From contig JAEOAD010000040.1 of assembly GCA_036365145.1 (NCBI GenBank), forward strand, positions 16,033,501 through 16,097,500: a stretch of 64,000 nucleotides of DNA, read 5' to 3'. Shown in pieces: positions 31,624-41,555 of this stretch (position 1 is the stretch's first letter; each line of letters opens with the position of its first letter). The DNA is from Orientallactaga sibirica. Its lineage: Eukaryota > Chordata > Mammalia > Rodentia > Dipodidae. Made by a program: the position numbers and the translations under genes. The notes under the pieces are model-generated. The model was not told where the DNA came from. It searched no databases and worked only from the letters and a program-made list of their open reading frames with translations.

Positions 31624-31960
31624 GGCTGGAGCAATGGCTCAGCAGATGAGTGAGTTTCCTGTGCAAGCACGAGGACCTGAGGGGGCCCGAGGCGACCTGC
31701 ATTTGGATATCCACAACCCAAGTTAAACAGCTGGATGTGGCCGAGGGTTGCCTGGAACCCCAGTTCTGTAGGGGAACAGAGGCCTGGGAATTGCCCAAGC
31801 TTACAAAACTATGGCAAGCTCTAAGATCACAACGGGGTGGCACACCCAGCTGCACCTCGCTCCAGTCATGCATATGGGGGCTTGCAAGGACACATGCATG
31901 TACATATACCACAAGCACAGCACAACCCCAGCCATACGCACAAATGAAAAGGTCGCCAGG
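31624..31960 (+). mobile_element. B4-like composite
   Basis: ID-like head GGCTGGAGCAATGGCTCAGC, CAAGCACGAGGACCTGAG, B1-like CTGGATGTGGCCGAGG, and a CATGTACATATACC/CACAAGCACAG end. Opposing ORFs of 111-132 codons here are chance frames in this repeat. Confidence 0.5.
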
Positions 31961-32039
31961 CATGACTGTGACAGACAAGCAATGATCCACTGAAGAATGG
32001 TGGGGGCATCACCTGGGAGCAGGACGTTCAGTATCCACA

Positions 32040-32180
32040 TCGAAGACCCTTTATGTCTGGCGACTGCTAAGTCAATACATGGAAACTGTTACAAGGCATT
32101 CAGAGGGGAGAGGGATGAAATTCCTCTATTAGAAAAGACTTCATGGAGAGAGGGGCTTCCAAATGTTAAGGAAATGGTGG
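32040..32180. mobile_element. Possible L2 remnant
   Basis: CATTCAGAGGGGAGAGGGAT and ACTTCATGGAGAGAGGGGCT resemble an L2 internal phrase. Weak. Confidence 0.25.
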
Positions 32181-32299
32181 GGAGTCCACAGGAAAAAAAA
32201 AAAAAAAACCACCGAGAGGGAGAGACACTGACCCAGGAAAATACCTGGGATGAGACAGAGCCGAGCACGGAGAACATCGTGGTGAGAATCTTGGGCTTC

Positions 32300-32524
32300 T
32301 TTTTTGTTTAAGGATTTATTTTTATGTTTTATTAGGGACACAGAAAGAGGAGAGAGATAGAGAGAGAGAGAGAATGGGCATTCCAGGGTCTCTAGCCACT
32401 GCAAACGAACTCCAGACACATGTACCACCTTGTGCATCTGGCTTACGTGGGACCTGGAGAATTGAACCTGGCTCCTTAGGCTTTGCAGGCTACTGCCTTA
32501 TTAACTAAGCCATCTCTCCAGCCC
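32300..32524 (-). mobile_element. Dip-1 SINE
   Basis: GAATCTTGGGCTTCT before and GAAGCTTGGACTTCT after: an aged target duplication. Confidence 0.92.
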
Positions 32525-32544
32525 AGAAGCTTGGACTTCTGACT

Positions 32545-32735
32545 CTGCAGTCCATTTGGCAGCTGTTTGATGGTAGGTGAATTATTTAATTACCTGGGCC
32601 ACTGCTTTTAAATTTAAAATGTGGAGCTAAAGTAATAACTAATGCGTAAGTTATCTTGGAGAAAAATAACATAATAAGTGACAATATTTTAGCCCAGTGC
32701 TTGACCCACGGCAAATAATCAATATTGGCTATGAC
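32545..32735 (+). mobile_element. MIR fragment
   Basis: TAATAACTAATGCGTAAGTT, TAGCCCAGTGCTTGACCCAC and GGCAAATAATCAATATTGGC sit in MIR order. Confidence 0.6.
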
Positions 32736-33169
32736 TAATGACGAGGATGACAGTGGTGATGCAAGCACCCAGGAGATCAATACGGAGACACTAAGTACAC
32801 CGGGATTGATTCTTGTCCAGACTCGGTGGGCTAGCATGCAGTTACGAACAGAAAGGAAAATAAAGCCTTCATACTTAGACAGGCGGAAGAGCTCTTCAGT
32901 CTGAAGGCAGCCCTTCGGTTCAACAATCAGGAGGCGTCTGGGATGATGGTCCCCTACCCCTGTTCTGGGGCTTCAGGCTGACATGTTGTCATGTTGCCAG
33001 CAGCCTTTCAGGATATTTGAATTCAAAAGAGTTTCTATCAGAAATGCTGGACTACTCCTCCTTGGACTTAATATGTCAGTCTAAGCTCTAGGTGTGTTCA
33101 CAGGTTACCAGGAAAGCAAGAACTGAGCTTAGAAGGGATGCCCAGGGAAGGCTGACTATGGTGGAAGAA

Positions 33170-33170
<1 letters not shown>
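32736..33170. other. Non-repeat stretch, no gene seen
   Basis: About 430 bp with no recognisable element. Confidence 0.35.

Positions 33171-33206
<36 letters not shown>
33171..33206. repeat. (GT)n microsatellite
   Basis: About 17 GT units with one TA interruption. Confidence 0.95.
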
Positions 33207-33346
33207 CTGCTCTTGAAAGTCCCCAGGCAAGGGCTACAAATACGTCGAGCGAGATATCAAAAAATTGCATAACTTATACTATAATATATAAAGACTGCAG
33301 CTGTAGATTTTTTAAAAAAATATTTTTTAAAATAAAAAAAATTATT

Positions 33347-33500
33347 AGCCGGGCATGGTGGTACACGCCTTTAGTCCCAGCACTCAGGAGGCAGAGGTGG
33401 GAGGATTGCTGTGAGTTCGAGGCCAGCCTGAGACTACATAGTGAATTCCAGGTCAGCCTGAGCTAGAATGAGACGCTACCTCGAAAAACAAAACAAAACA
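33347..33500 (+). mobile_element. B1 SINE
   Basis: Complete, close to consensus (AGCCGGGCATGGTGG). AAAATTATT flanks it. Confidence 0.94.
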
Positions 33501-33504
33501 AAAT

Positions 33505-33665
33505 TATTTGACACACAGAGAGAAAGAAAGAAGCAGATGAAAGAGAGAGAGAGGGAGGGAGAGAATGGGAGCACCAGGGCCTTTAGCCCCTACCAACAAA
33601 CTCCAGAAGCATGCAGCACATTGTACATCTGGCTTTATGTGGGTCCTGGGGAATTGAACCTGGGT
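33505..33665 (-). mobile_element. Dip-1 SINE, head deleted (left arm)
   Basis: Runs from GA-rich tail to GAATTGAACCTGGGT, then stops exactly where an oppositely oriented copy starts. The head (CTCCAGCCC) is absent. Confidence 0.9.
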
Positions 33666-33865
33666 TGTGAAGCCTAAGGACCCCTGTTCAAGGCTTGATT
33701 CCCTAGGACCCACATAAGCCAGATGCACAAGGTGGCACATGCACTGGGGTTCGTTTGCAGTGGCTGGAGGCCTTGGTGCACCCATTCTCTCTCTCTGTGT
33801 GTGCCTCTTTCTCTCTTTGTCTGTTGCTAATAAATAATTAATAAATAAATAATTTTTTAAAAAGG
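33666..33865 (+). mobile_element. Dip-1 SINE, head deleted (right arm)
   Basis: Starts at TGTGAAGCCTAAGGACC with no head, keeps the duplicated B-box form (GTTCAAGGCTTGATTCC), and ends in GCTAATAAATAATTAATAAA. With the left arm it forms an inverted repeat with almost no spacer. Confidence 0.92.
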
Positions 33866-34037
33866 CTTTCAGAACCCAGCGAGTATTTTCTTTCAGGTCA
33901 GACTCAGAAGCCTCCTCTCTCTCCACAGCCACCCTTCCCAGCTCATTTCATGTCTTCCATCTGGTGGTGTTATATGAAGATAGTGTATGCTAGTATTCCT
34001 CATGAGACATTGTAATCATTTTTATTTGTTTACTTTC

Positions 34038-34227
34038 TTCAATTTTATTTATTTATTTGACAGAGGGGGAGAGAGAGCATGGGCTTGTCAGGGCATCCAG
34101 CCACTGCAAATGAACCCCAGATGCATGTGCCCCCTTGTGCATCTGGCTTATGTGGATCCTGGTAAATCAACCCTGGTCTTTTGGCTTTGCAGGCAAATAT
34201 CTTAACCGCTAAACCATATCTCCAGCC
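34038..34227 (-). mobile_element. Dip-1 SINE
   Basis: TATTTGTTTACTTT before and TATTTGTTTGCTTT after it. Confidence 0.93.
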
Positions 34228-34242
34228 TCTATTTGTTTGCTT

Positions 34243-34404
34243 TTATTTATTTATTTATTTTGGTTTTTTGAGGTAGAGTCTTGCTCTAGTCCAGGCTGAC
34301 CTGGAATTCACTATGTAGTCTCAGGGTGACCTCAAACTTACAGTGATCCTCCTACCTCTGCCTCCCAAGTGCTGGGATTAAAGGCGTGCACCACCACATC
34401 TGGC
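34243..34404 (-). mobile_element. B1 SINE
   Basis: Complete reverse B1 with a (TTTA)n tail. The right flank repeats CTTTTATTTTTA. Confidence 0.94.
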
Positions 34405-34411
34405 TACTTTT

Positions 34412-34440
34412 ATTTTTAATATTTTATTTTTTGTGTATTC

Positions 34441-34476
<36 letters not shown>

Positions 34477-34642
34477 CAGGGAGGGAGAAAATGGGCACAC
34501 CAGGACCTCTAGCCACTGCAAAGGAACTCCAGATCACATGAGCCACCATGTACATCTGGCTTATGTGGGTCCTGGAGAATCAAACCTGGTTCCTTTGGCT
34601 TTGCAGGTAAGAGCTTTAATCGCTAAGCCATCTCTCCAGCCC
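34412..34642 (-). mobile_element. Dip-1 SINE
   Basis: A long (GA)n segment (34445-34473) and a complete body, third in a run of three reverse SINEs. Confidence 0.93.
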
Positions 34643-35396
34643 TGACTTTCAGAATTTTAAAAACATAAACATAGGTCATCCCATCTCCCAGAAATGTCTT
34701 CTCTTGAACTCTTGAAGCCATCAGCAGAGCTATCCTAGCACGTGACCTTGAGGTGACATGCTTGGTGACAGCTCTGTCCCCTGCTCATGGCCATCAGAAG
34801 GAAGGAGAGATGAAGAACCTGTGAAGACCAGTCTTGTGCACACAAGGAACGTGGGTTCCTTGCGCAGCATGGGGTACGGTGAACCCCATGGGACCCCAGA
34901 GACGCAAGGCAAGGACAGAGGGTCTATTGACATTTCACAGGGAAGGTCTCCAAAGCCCCGAGACATGAAGACATCAGCAGCTTGGTGATAGCCAGGAAGA
35001 GCACACAGCTTGTAGAGAAGGTCGGGTGACTGCCTGGAGTGTCTATGGGACAAAAGACGACGCTGGGGAGCCGTCACCCTTTGCACCTCTCCATATGGAC
35101 CTTACGTGTGACTCAAGCCAAGAGTGGGTGGTGAGTCACTGGGAGCCCAGAGCCCGGATTTTTTTTTCCATTTCTGATATGAAAGTCACTCCAAATTGGG
35201 GTGTTAGTCCCACCATCTGTCAGCCAGTCTTCTACAATCCCGAGGAAGAAATATTCTGGTTGGGAGCGGCCATCTGTTTGCCAGCACCATTTTAGAACTG
35301 GTACCAGTCACAGGGACCCAGAAAACCCTGAGGAGTAAGTTCTGGAGCCTCTCAGGGTATTTGGGTGATCATGTTTCATGTAGAAGAGTATCTCAG
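34643..35396. other. Unassigned stretch, no gene supported
   Basis: About 750 bp, GC-richer than its surroundings, with open frames of 76-118 codons on both strands (34730-35295). No domain, no splice signals that fit, and composition alone can explain the frames. It may be an old LTR that I do not recognise. Confidence 0.35.
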
Positions 35397-35690
35397 GGGA
35401 TGGAGAGATGGCTTAGCGGTTGAATGCTTGCCTATGAAGCCTAAGAACCCTGGTTCGAGGCTCACTGCCCTAGGATCCACGTAAACCAGATGCACAAGGT
35501 GGAGTATGCGTCTGGAGTTCCTTTGCAGTGGCAGGAGGCCCTGGTGTGCCCATTCTCTCTCTCTATCTGTCTCTTTCTCTCTCTCTCTCTCTCAAAGAAA
35601 TAAATAAATAAAAAAATATATATATATATATATGAATGTATATAAAATATATAAATATATAAAGAATATATATAAAAGAATGTTTCAAAG
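35397..35690 (+). mobile_element. Dip-1 SINE with TA-rich tail
   Basis: Duplicated B-box form (GGTTCGAGGCTCACTGCCC). The AAAT tail has expanded into interrupted (TA)n with AATATATAAA units (35615-35690). Confidence 0.92.
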
Positions 35691-35959
35691 GGGGCGAATG
35701 GGGTGCAGGGCCAGGTGAGTTTTGAGTCACAATTGTGTATCCCACCTGGATGGCATTGCCATCCCTGATCAGCCCCAGGCTCCATAGAGGGACTTAGAAA
35801 ATGTGGAGAAAAGCTCTTCAAAGATTTTATGGATGATATTACTCACAACCACCTCTCTAGTGCTGTTCATACAGTGGCATGCAGTCAAGACAACTGTGGC
35901 ATTGGGTGAGATTTTTGCAGATCCCCACATCCAGAGCAGAGCGTATTGTGGTGAGGCTG

Positions 35960-36370
35960 CAAGGGTGGGCTAGAAGAGAAAGAGAGCAAGCGAGAGCGAG
36001 AGCGAGCGAGCGAGAGAGAGAGACTAGCCAGGGTTTCCCAGGGCAGGATATACATGTGGGAGCTGGCAGGATATAAGGAACTGGTTTATATTGGAGACCC
36101 AGTAAAGAGTAGGATCCAAAGTCAGTCTGCCTGCAGAATTTCTGCCTGCTCTGAAAGATGTCAGCCATTTTCTGTCAATGTTTTCAGCTAATTGGATAAG
36201 GCCCACCCCTATTATGAAAGGTAATCTCCTTTACTGAAAAAAAAAAATCTACTGGTTAAACTGTTAATACGACATAAAAACCACTTTACAGAAACTTCTA
36301 GAATTACACTTGGCCGAACACAAAAGTATCATGGGCCTGGCCAAGTCAACATATATAATTAGCCGTCAAT
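35960..36370 (+). mobile_element. Ancient interspersed repeat, name uncertain
   Basis: CAGGGTTTCCCAGGGCAGGA, TAATTGGATAAGGCCCACCC, TAATCTCCTTTACTG, CAGAAACTTCTAGAATTAC and CCAAGTCAACATATA occur in an order I know from a common repeat of other placentals. The start holds a (GAGC/GAGA)n expansion. Confidence 0.5.
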
Positions 36371-36722
36371 ATGCTGGTGAGGGAAAGTGTGGGTGAGGGA
36401 GAGACTCAATCATGTCACTCACTGGTACCCTTCGTTCTCCTGCCAGGACTGGGCACAGGAGGCTTGATTTGCCCGAGGAGGGCGGGTGTCTCCAGCAGGC
36501 ACTTTCCAACGTAGACAATGGGTCAATGCTTGGACTCCAGTTTCGTCAGGCCAGCCCCACACCTCCTTGCTGCATGGTAACCTCTTTTAGCCCAGACCCT
36601 CACGTGGCTGGGGCAGCTTTCCAAAGGGAAATCTCAGTGTCTTAGATGTGGTCCTCAACGCCCTTCTCCACTCCCACCAGAACAAAGGAGCTGCATCCAA
36701 ACCTCTTCCAAAAGCTGGACGC
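36371..36722. other. Non-repeat stretch, no gene seen
   Basis: 350 bp, moderately GC-rich. A 77-codon frame has no domain. Confidence 0.35.
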
Positions 36723-36937
36723 GGGGCTGCGGGAGATGGTTCAGTGGATAAAGGCACTTGCTTGCGATGCCTGCCAGCTAGGGTTCAATGCCCTAGCGTC
36801 CATGTAAAGCCAGATACAAAAAGTGGCGTAGACATCTGGAGGCTGTTTGCAGTGGCAAGAGGCCCTGGTGTACCCTTATTCACTCTCTTTCTTTTTCTCT
36901 CTCTCTCCCTTTGCAGATAAATAAATATAATTTTTAA
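36723..36937 (+). mobile_element. Dip-1 SINE, diverged
   Basis: GGGGCTGCGGGAGATGGTTC head, TGCAGTGGCAAGAGGCCC, and an AAATAAATATAA tail. Confidence 0.88.
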
Positions 36938-37099
36938 ATTTTTGTTTTGTTTTGTTTTTTGGAGGTAGGGTCTGACTCTAAGCCCAGGCTGACCTGCAAT
37001 TCACTATGTAATCTCAGGGTGGCCTTGAACTCACAGTGATCCTCCTTCCTCTGCCTCCCGAGTGCTGGGATTAAAGGTGTGCGCCACCACGCCCGGCTA
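36938..37099 (-). mobile_element. B1 SINE
   Basis: Inserted in the tail of the preceding SINE: AATATAATTTTT before, AATACAATTTTT after. Confidence 0.94.
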
Positions 37100-37289
37100 A
37101 TACAATTTTTTTTTTTTAAAAAACAAAGCTATGCACATAGCATTGACCTAGGCTCCATTTTTCATCCATGTGGATGCTTCCATACTTACTTTGGGGACAA
37201 AAGCAGGATCTAGTGGTAAATTCACTTTTAAAATGTGACTTTTCCTAGGAGAAATGTCACACTCCTTTTGAGTATTAACGTACAGAAGC

Positions 37290-37625
37290 TGTTGCAGTCA
37301 GATTCACGTCGCTGGCAGAAAACACACGACCAAGAGCAGCTTGTAGAAGGAAAGGGTTTATTTTGGTTTATAGACTCGAGGGGAAGCTCCATGATGGCGG
37401 GGAAAACGATGGCATGAGCAGAGGGTGGACATCACTTCCTGACCAGCATTAGCTGAAAGGAGCAGCAGGAGAGTGTGCCAAACACTGGCAAGGGGAAGCT
37501 GGCTAGAACATCCATAAACCCGTTCCCCAAGAATACGGCGCCTCCAGGAGGATCCAATTCCCAAATTACCACCAGCTGGGGACCTAGCATTCAGAACACC
37601 TAAGTTTATGAATCAAACCACTACA
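37290..37625 (-). mobile_element. MaLR-like solo LTR, intact ends
   Basis: 336 bp with TG...CA ends and a 5-bp duplication GAAGC at 37285 and 37626. The mirror image of 56068-56413. Near-intact, so comparatively young. No internal region. Confidence 0.8.
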
Positions 37626-37630
37626 GAAGC

Positions 37631-38074
37631 CTTTGGGGTGTCATGTGTACTTCTTGTCCACAGGAAAAGGTTTACAATGTCCTCAGCTAGAGTGATTGTA
37701 TAGTTTTGTGATTATTTTAGAATGTCTTAGAGCCAGTTTTTTTTTTTTTTTTTTTGAAATATTCCCTATCTGAAAACTGCGGTACTGGAGAAAATGTGGA
37801 CTAACTGTTTAGTGAAAAATGAGTGTTTTTCCTCTCTGGCTGACTCTGTGGTGAGTCAGCGAGGAGAAGTTCTTCCCTGCACAGTTTGCACTCATCCTGG
37901 GTTATTAAGTTCCTTTGTTTCTTTTTAATACACTGCAAAGCTCTTTGAACCAAAGAAATGCACTTCTGATTCTCTCCCTTTTACCCTATTTCTCTGGTTA
38001 AATAAAACATTTAACTTCAAAGGAACTCTGGAGCGGGTGATTTTTAAGTTTCTGTAGATCATTTTGTTATGGTC
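37631..38074. other. Non-repeat stretch, no gene seen
   Basis: About 440 bp with a T18 run at 37739. GTGGTGAGTCAGC near 37850 contains an AP-1-like TGAGTCA. Confidence 0.35.
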
Positions 38075-38780
38075 TGACACCTAACCACTAAGGTCATGGA
38101 ATGTGCGAGGAGGCGCCTTTCAGCATGATTAAATCCATGAGGGCCGATCTCTCAGGAATGGGATCAGGGTCTTTATGAGAGGAGCCAGAAAGTGGTCTGC
38201 TCCTTCCACCGTGTGAAGAAACAGGAGGAAGATGTCATCTGTGAGCCAGAAAATGGGCTCTCCCCACACATTGAATGTGCCAGAGCCTTCATCACCGACC
38301 TCTCAGCCCCTTGTACGGTGCGAAATAAACTTCTGTCGTTTATGAGTGTTACAGGACATGTCCCCAAGGTGCTCATGGGTTGAGTCCTTAGTCCCTAGTT
38401 GGTGGTGATGTTCTGGGAAGTTCTAGAAACTTTAGGAGGTGGAGCCTAGTTGGAGGAAGCAGGTCACTGGAGGCGGGGACTTTGAAAGTTATACCTGGTC
38501 CCCAGTTCCTTTCTCACTCTCTGCTTCCAGTCCTCCATGAGGTAACACCTTCTTCTTCCTAACACTCCTGCGGCCATGATGTTCTGCCTCGTCACTGCCA
38601 GGAGTCAGTCAAAGCAAGAACTAAGAAATCTCTGAAGAGTGAGGCAAAATAAATCCGTTGTTTCTGTCAGGTGTTTTGTCACTGCAATGAGAAAATGAGA
38701 AAGGTAGCTAATGTAGTTCCCTATCTAGTTTATGGCATTTTGCTGTAGTGTCCTGACTAGAGTAGACTGACTGAGACAGA
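38075..38780 (+). mobile_element. MLT1/MST-like LTR, split
   Basis: Left part 38075-38346 (CTTTATGAGAGGAGCCAGAA, GAAATAAACTTCTGTCG TTTATGAG) resumes at about 38718 (CCCTATCTAGTTTATGGCAT, TGACTGAGACAG). The order is that of a MaLR LTR end, broken by another LTR. Confidence 0.6.
38347..38717 (+). mobile_element. ORR1-like LTR nested in MLT1-like LTR
   Basis: Opens TGTTACAGGACATGTCCCC. It continues with CCTAGTTGGTGG, TTTAGGAGGTGGAGCCTAG, TCACTGGAGGCGGGG and a poly(A) signal in GGCAAAATAAATCC, the usual order of rodent ORR1 LTRs. Confidence 0.7.
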
Positions 38781-38796
38781 TATGAAAATGAAGTAG

Positions 38797-39019
38797 GGGG
38801 CTGGAGAGATGGCTTAGTGGTTAAGGCGCTTGCCTGTGAACCCTAAGGACCCATATTCATCTCTCCAGATCCCACCTAAGCCAGATGCACAAAGGTGAGG
38901 CAAGCACAAGGTTGCACATGCCCACTAGGTGGTGCAAGCAGTTGGAGTTCGAATTCAGTGGCTGAGTCCCTGGCGTGCCAATTCTCTCTCTCTTTCTCTA
39001 AAACAAAAATTAAAAACAA
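38797..39019 (+). mobile_element. Dip-3 SINE with CTCF-like block
   Basis: GAAAATGAAGTAG at 38784 and 39020. GCCCACTAGGTGGTGC at 38920-38935 differs from the CTCF core at one position. Confidence 0.95.
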
Positions 39020-39051
39020 GAAAATGAAGTAGGCTTAGTTTATAATTTCTG

Positions 39052-39204
39052 GTTTTTTTTTTTGTTGTTGTTCTTTTTCTTTTGAGGTAGGGTCTTGCTC
39101 TAGCCCAGACTGACCTAAAATTCACTATGTAGTCTCAGGGTAGCCTCAAACTCACCACGCTCTTCCTACCTCTGCCTCCAGAGTGCTGAGCCACCAGGAC
39201 TGGC
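39052..39204 (-). mobile_element. B1 SINE
   Basis: TATAATTTCTG before, TATAGTTTCTG after. The head lacks the ATTAAAGGCGTGCG block. Confidence 0.92.
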
Positions 39205-39689
39205 TATAGTTTCTGTTTGGAAACTAAGATGGAATTTTGAGAAAGTCCATCTTCCCGCCTCTAACAAAGCCCATTCAATCTTTCCCTTATGGAAGCAGTT
39301 TTCTGTGTCTTGGTGATCCTATGGAGTTAAATGGTGTGTGTGTGTGTGGGGGGGGTGTCCGTTGTAAAGAGGTGTTAAGGAAATGATTGGGGAATATCTA
39401 CTTACTCGAATCCCCCTGTGCTCCTCCCCTCAGCTCTTCCTGTTTGTGGCTGACCTATGACCAGATCCCTGGCATGCAGCTTATTGTTTTTCCTTGGCTC
39501 CGCATTGCACGACCTGCCAATATTAACTTGACATCCCCAAGCACGGGGTCTCAACTGGTTCGGTGAACCTAGCAGTGAAAAGCACTACTGATTGTGTGCC
39601 TCTGTCTTTCCCCAATGCCTCCCCCCGCCCCACATAGCCTCTCCATGATTGAAATTCAGATTAGGTAGACTGTTTTGTTTGTTTGTCTG
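39205..39689. other. Non-repeat stretch, no gene seen
   Basis: About 480 bp with a short GT/G-rich patch at 39333-39356. Confidence 0.35.
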
Positions 39690-39911
39690 TTTTTAAAAAA
39701 ATGTTTTATTTACTTTTTTATTTGAGAGAGAGAGGAAGAGGCAAATAGAGAGAAAGAGAGAATGGGTGCCCCAGGGCCTCTAGCCACTGCAAATGAACTC
39801 CAGACGCATATGGCCCTTAGGCATCTGGCTTATGTGGGTCCTGGAGAATCAAACCAGAGTCCTTAGGCTTTGTAGGCAAATACCTTAACCACTAAGCCAT
39901 TTCCCCAGCCC
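39690..39911 (-). mobile_element. Dip-1 SINE
   Basis: Complete reverse copy, T-rich insertion site. Confidence 0.93.
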
Positions 39912-39916
39912 CTGAT

Positions 39917-40060
39917 TGTTTTTTTGAAGTTGGGTCTTGCTCTAGCCCAGGCTGACCTGGAATTCACTATGGAGTCTCAGGGTGGCCTCAGACTCATGTG
40001 ATCCTCCTACCTCCACCTCCCAAGTGCTGGGATTAAAGGCGTGTGCCACTATGCCTGGCT
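39917..40060 (-). mobile_element. B1 SINE
   Basis: Adjacent to the preceding SINE at a T run. Near-complete. Confidence 0.93.
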
Positions 40061-40253
40061 TAGACTTTTTTTTAAAATCAAAATGTGCATTTTAAGAGTC
40101 AATAGTAAGAGAGCAAACCAGGTGGCATCTGTGTCCTGTCTTTGCATTATCCTCAGTAATTCTGTAGCTTCCCTGCTGCCAACCTGTGTTGTTCAGAACA
40201 ATCTAGGATCCCTGTAAGTTGAAGAGGACGGAAAATAGATTTCCCTTCTTCTT

Positions 40254-40465
40254 TAAAATATTTATTTATATCTATTTATTTATAAACACACAGAGAGTAA
40301 CAGAAAGAGAGAGAATGAGTGTGCCAGGGCCTCTTGCAGCTGCAAACAAACACCAGATGCATGTGCCACTTTGCATATCTGGCTTTATGTGGATCCTGGG
40401 GAATCGAACCCTGGTCATCAGATATTGTAATCAGGTGCCTTAGCTACTGAGCAGTCTCCTAGCCC
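40254..40465 (-). mobile_element. Dip-1 SINE
   Basis: Diverged (head GAGCAGTCTCCTAGCCC) but full length. Confidence 0.88.
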
Positions 40466-40509
40466 AGGTATCCCTTTTTAATGAGGGACAGAAAATTTTA
40501 GAAAAATAT

Positions 40510-40821
40510 GTCTTTTAAAAAATATTTACTTATTTGGGAGAAAGAGTATGCACATGTGACAGATGGAAAGAAAAAGAAGGGAAGAGAGAGAGAGAATGTG
40601 CACATCAGGACTTCCTACTGCTGCAAATGAACTTCAGCTATATGCACCGCTTTGTGCATCTGGCTTTAAGTGGTCTCCACTCCAGAGGAATGTTTGTGGA
40701 TTCCTAAACAGACCAAGTTGACAACAAAACTTAACCATCACACGTGGGTACTGGGGATTTGAAGCCAGGCCATCAGACTTTACAAGCAAGCACCTGTAAC
40801 CATTGAGCCATTTCCCCAGCC
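40510..40821 (-). mobile_element. Dip-1 SINE split by a 69-bp insert
   Basis: Tail to GCATCTGGCTTTAAGTGG at 40671, then foreign DNA to 40740, then ACGTGGGTACTGGGGA and the head. The insert ends CAAGTTGACAACAAAACTTA ACCATCAC, like the end of the ancient repeat at 36330-36370. Confidence 0.8.
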
Positions 40822-40824
40822 AGT

Positions 40825-41160
40825 GTTAGTTCTTTGTGTGGCATGGCCCACTCCCAAAGCCCATGTGTTTTCCAGAGTAGAGCTACTGGGAGGAGGTAGA
40901 GTTTACTGGGAGGATCTTAGGTCATTATGGGGATAGGCCCTTGAAGTTGACTGTGGGACTCTGGCTTCTTCCTCTTTGCTCCCTGGCCACGAAGTGAGTG
41001 GTTTTTCTTCACCATATGTCTCTGCCATTGTGTGGTGCCCAAGCAGTGGGGCCAAACAATCAAATCTGGAACTTCCCAAACTCTGATCCAAAATAAATCT
41101 TTCTTGTAGATTGATGATCTCAGGTACTTTGTTATAGTAATGAATAACTGACTAATAATA
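40825..41160 (+). mobile_element. MaLR/MST-like LTR
   Basis: GGCATGGCCCACTCCCAAAG, AAGTTGACTGTGGGACTCTG, AAATCTGGAACTTCCCAAAC, a poly(A)-signal block AAAATAAATC and a GACTAATAATA end. Diverged solo LTR. Confidence 0.55.
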
Positions 41161-41404
41161 ATGTGGAACTGGAAATATTACTGTGTCCAGTTTTGGAAAA
41201 CCCAATATGCTATGGTCCCTTAAATATACCTTGGTTATATTTATAGTTTTATGGTAATTAGTTTCTTTTATATTGCCCCTCTAATAATGTATGCAAATAA
41301 TTGTAGATTTTATTCATTTTAATGTTGTAAGTGTATATTTAATAAGTGCTTTAAACTAACCTCTTGGGGCCTCATTTGTGTATGTGTTTTGGGAAATACT
41401 AAGA

Positions 41405-41553
41405 GTGATGAAGCCTAGGTTCCCAGGTTCGATTCCCCAGGACCCACGTAAGCCAGATGCACAAGGTGGCACATTGTCTAGAGTTTGTTTGCAGTGGCTG
41501 GAGGCCTTGGTGCACCCATTCTTTCTCTCTCTCTTAAATAAATCAGAAAAGAA
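41405..41553 (+). mobile_element. Dip-1 SINE, head missing
   Basis: Starts at TGAAGCCTAGG and is complete from there to AAATAAATC. Confidence 0.9.
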
Positions 41554-41555
41554 AA

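Noticed and set aside
31592..32040. Frames of 111-132 codons on both strands
   Set aside because: Lie within a B4-like composite repeat.
34730..35295. Opposed frames of 118 and 89 codons in GC-richer DNA
   Set aside because: No domain, no splice sites, heavy mutual overlap, no start context; better explained by composition or an old repeat.
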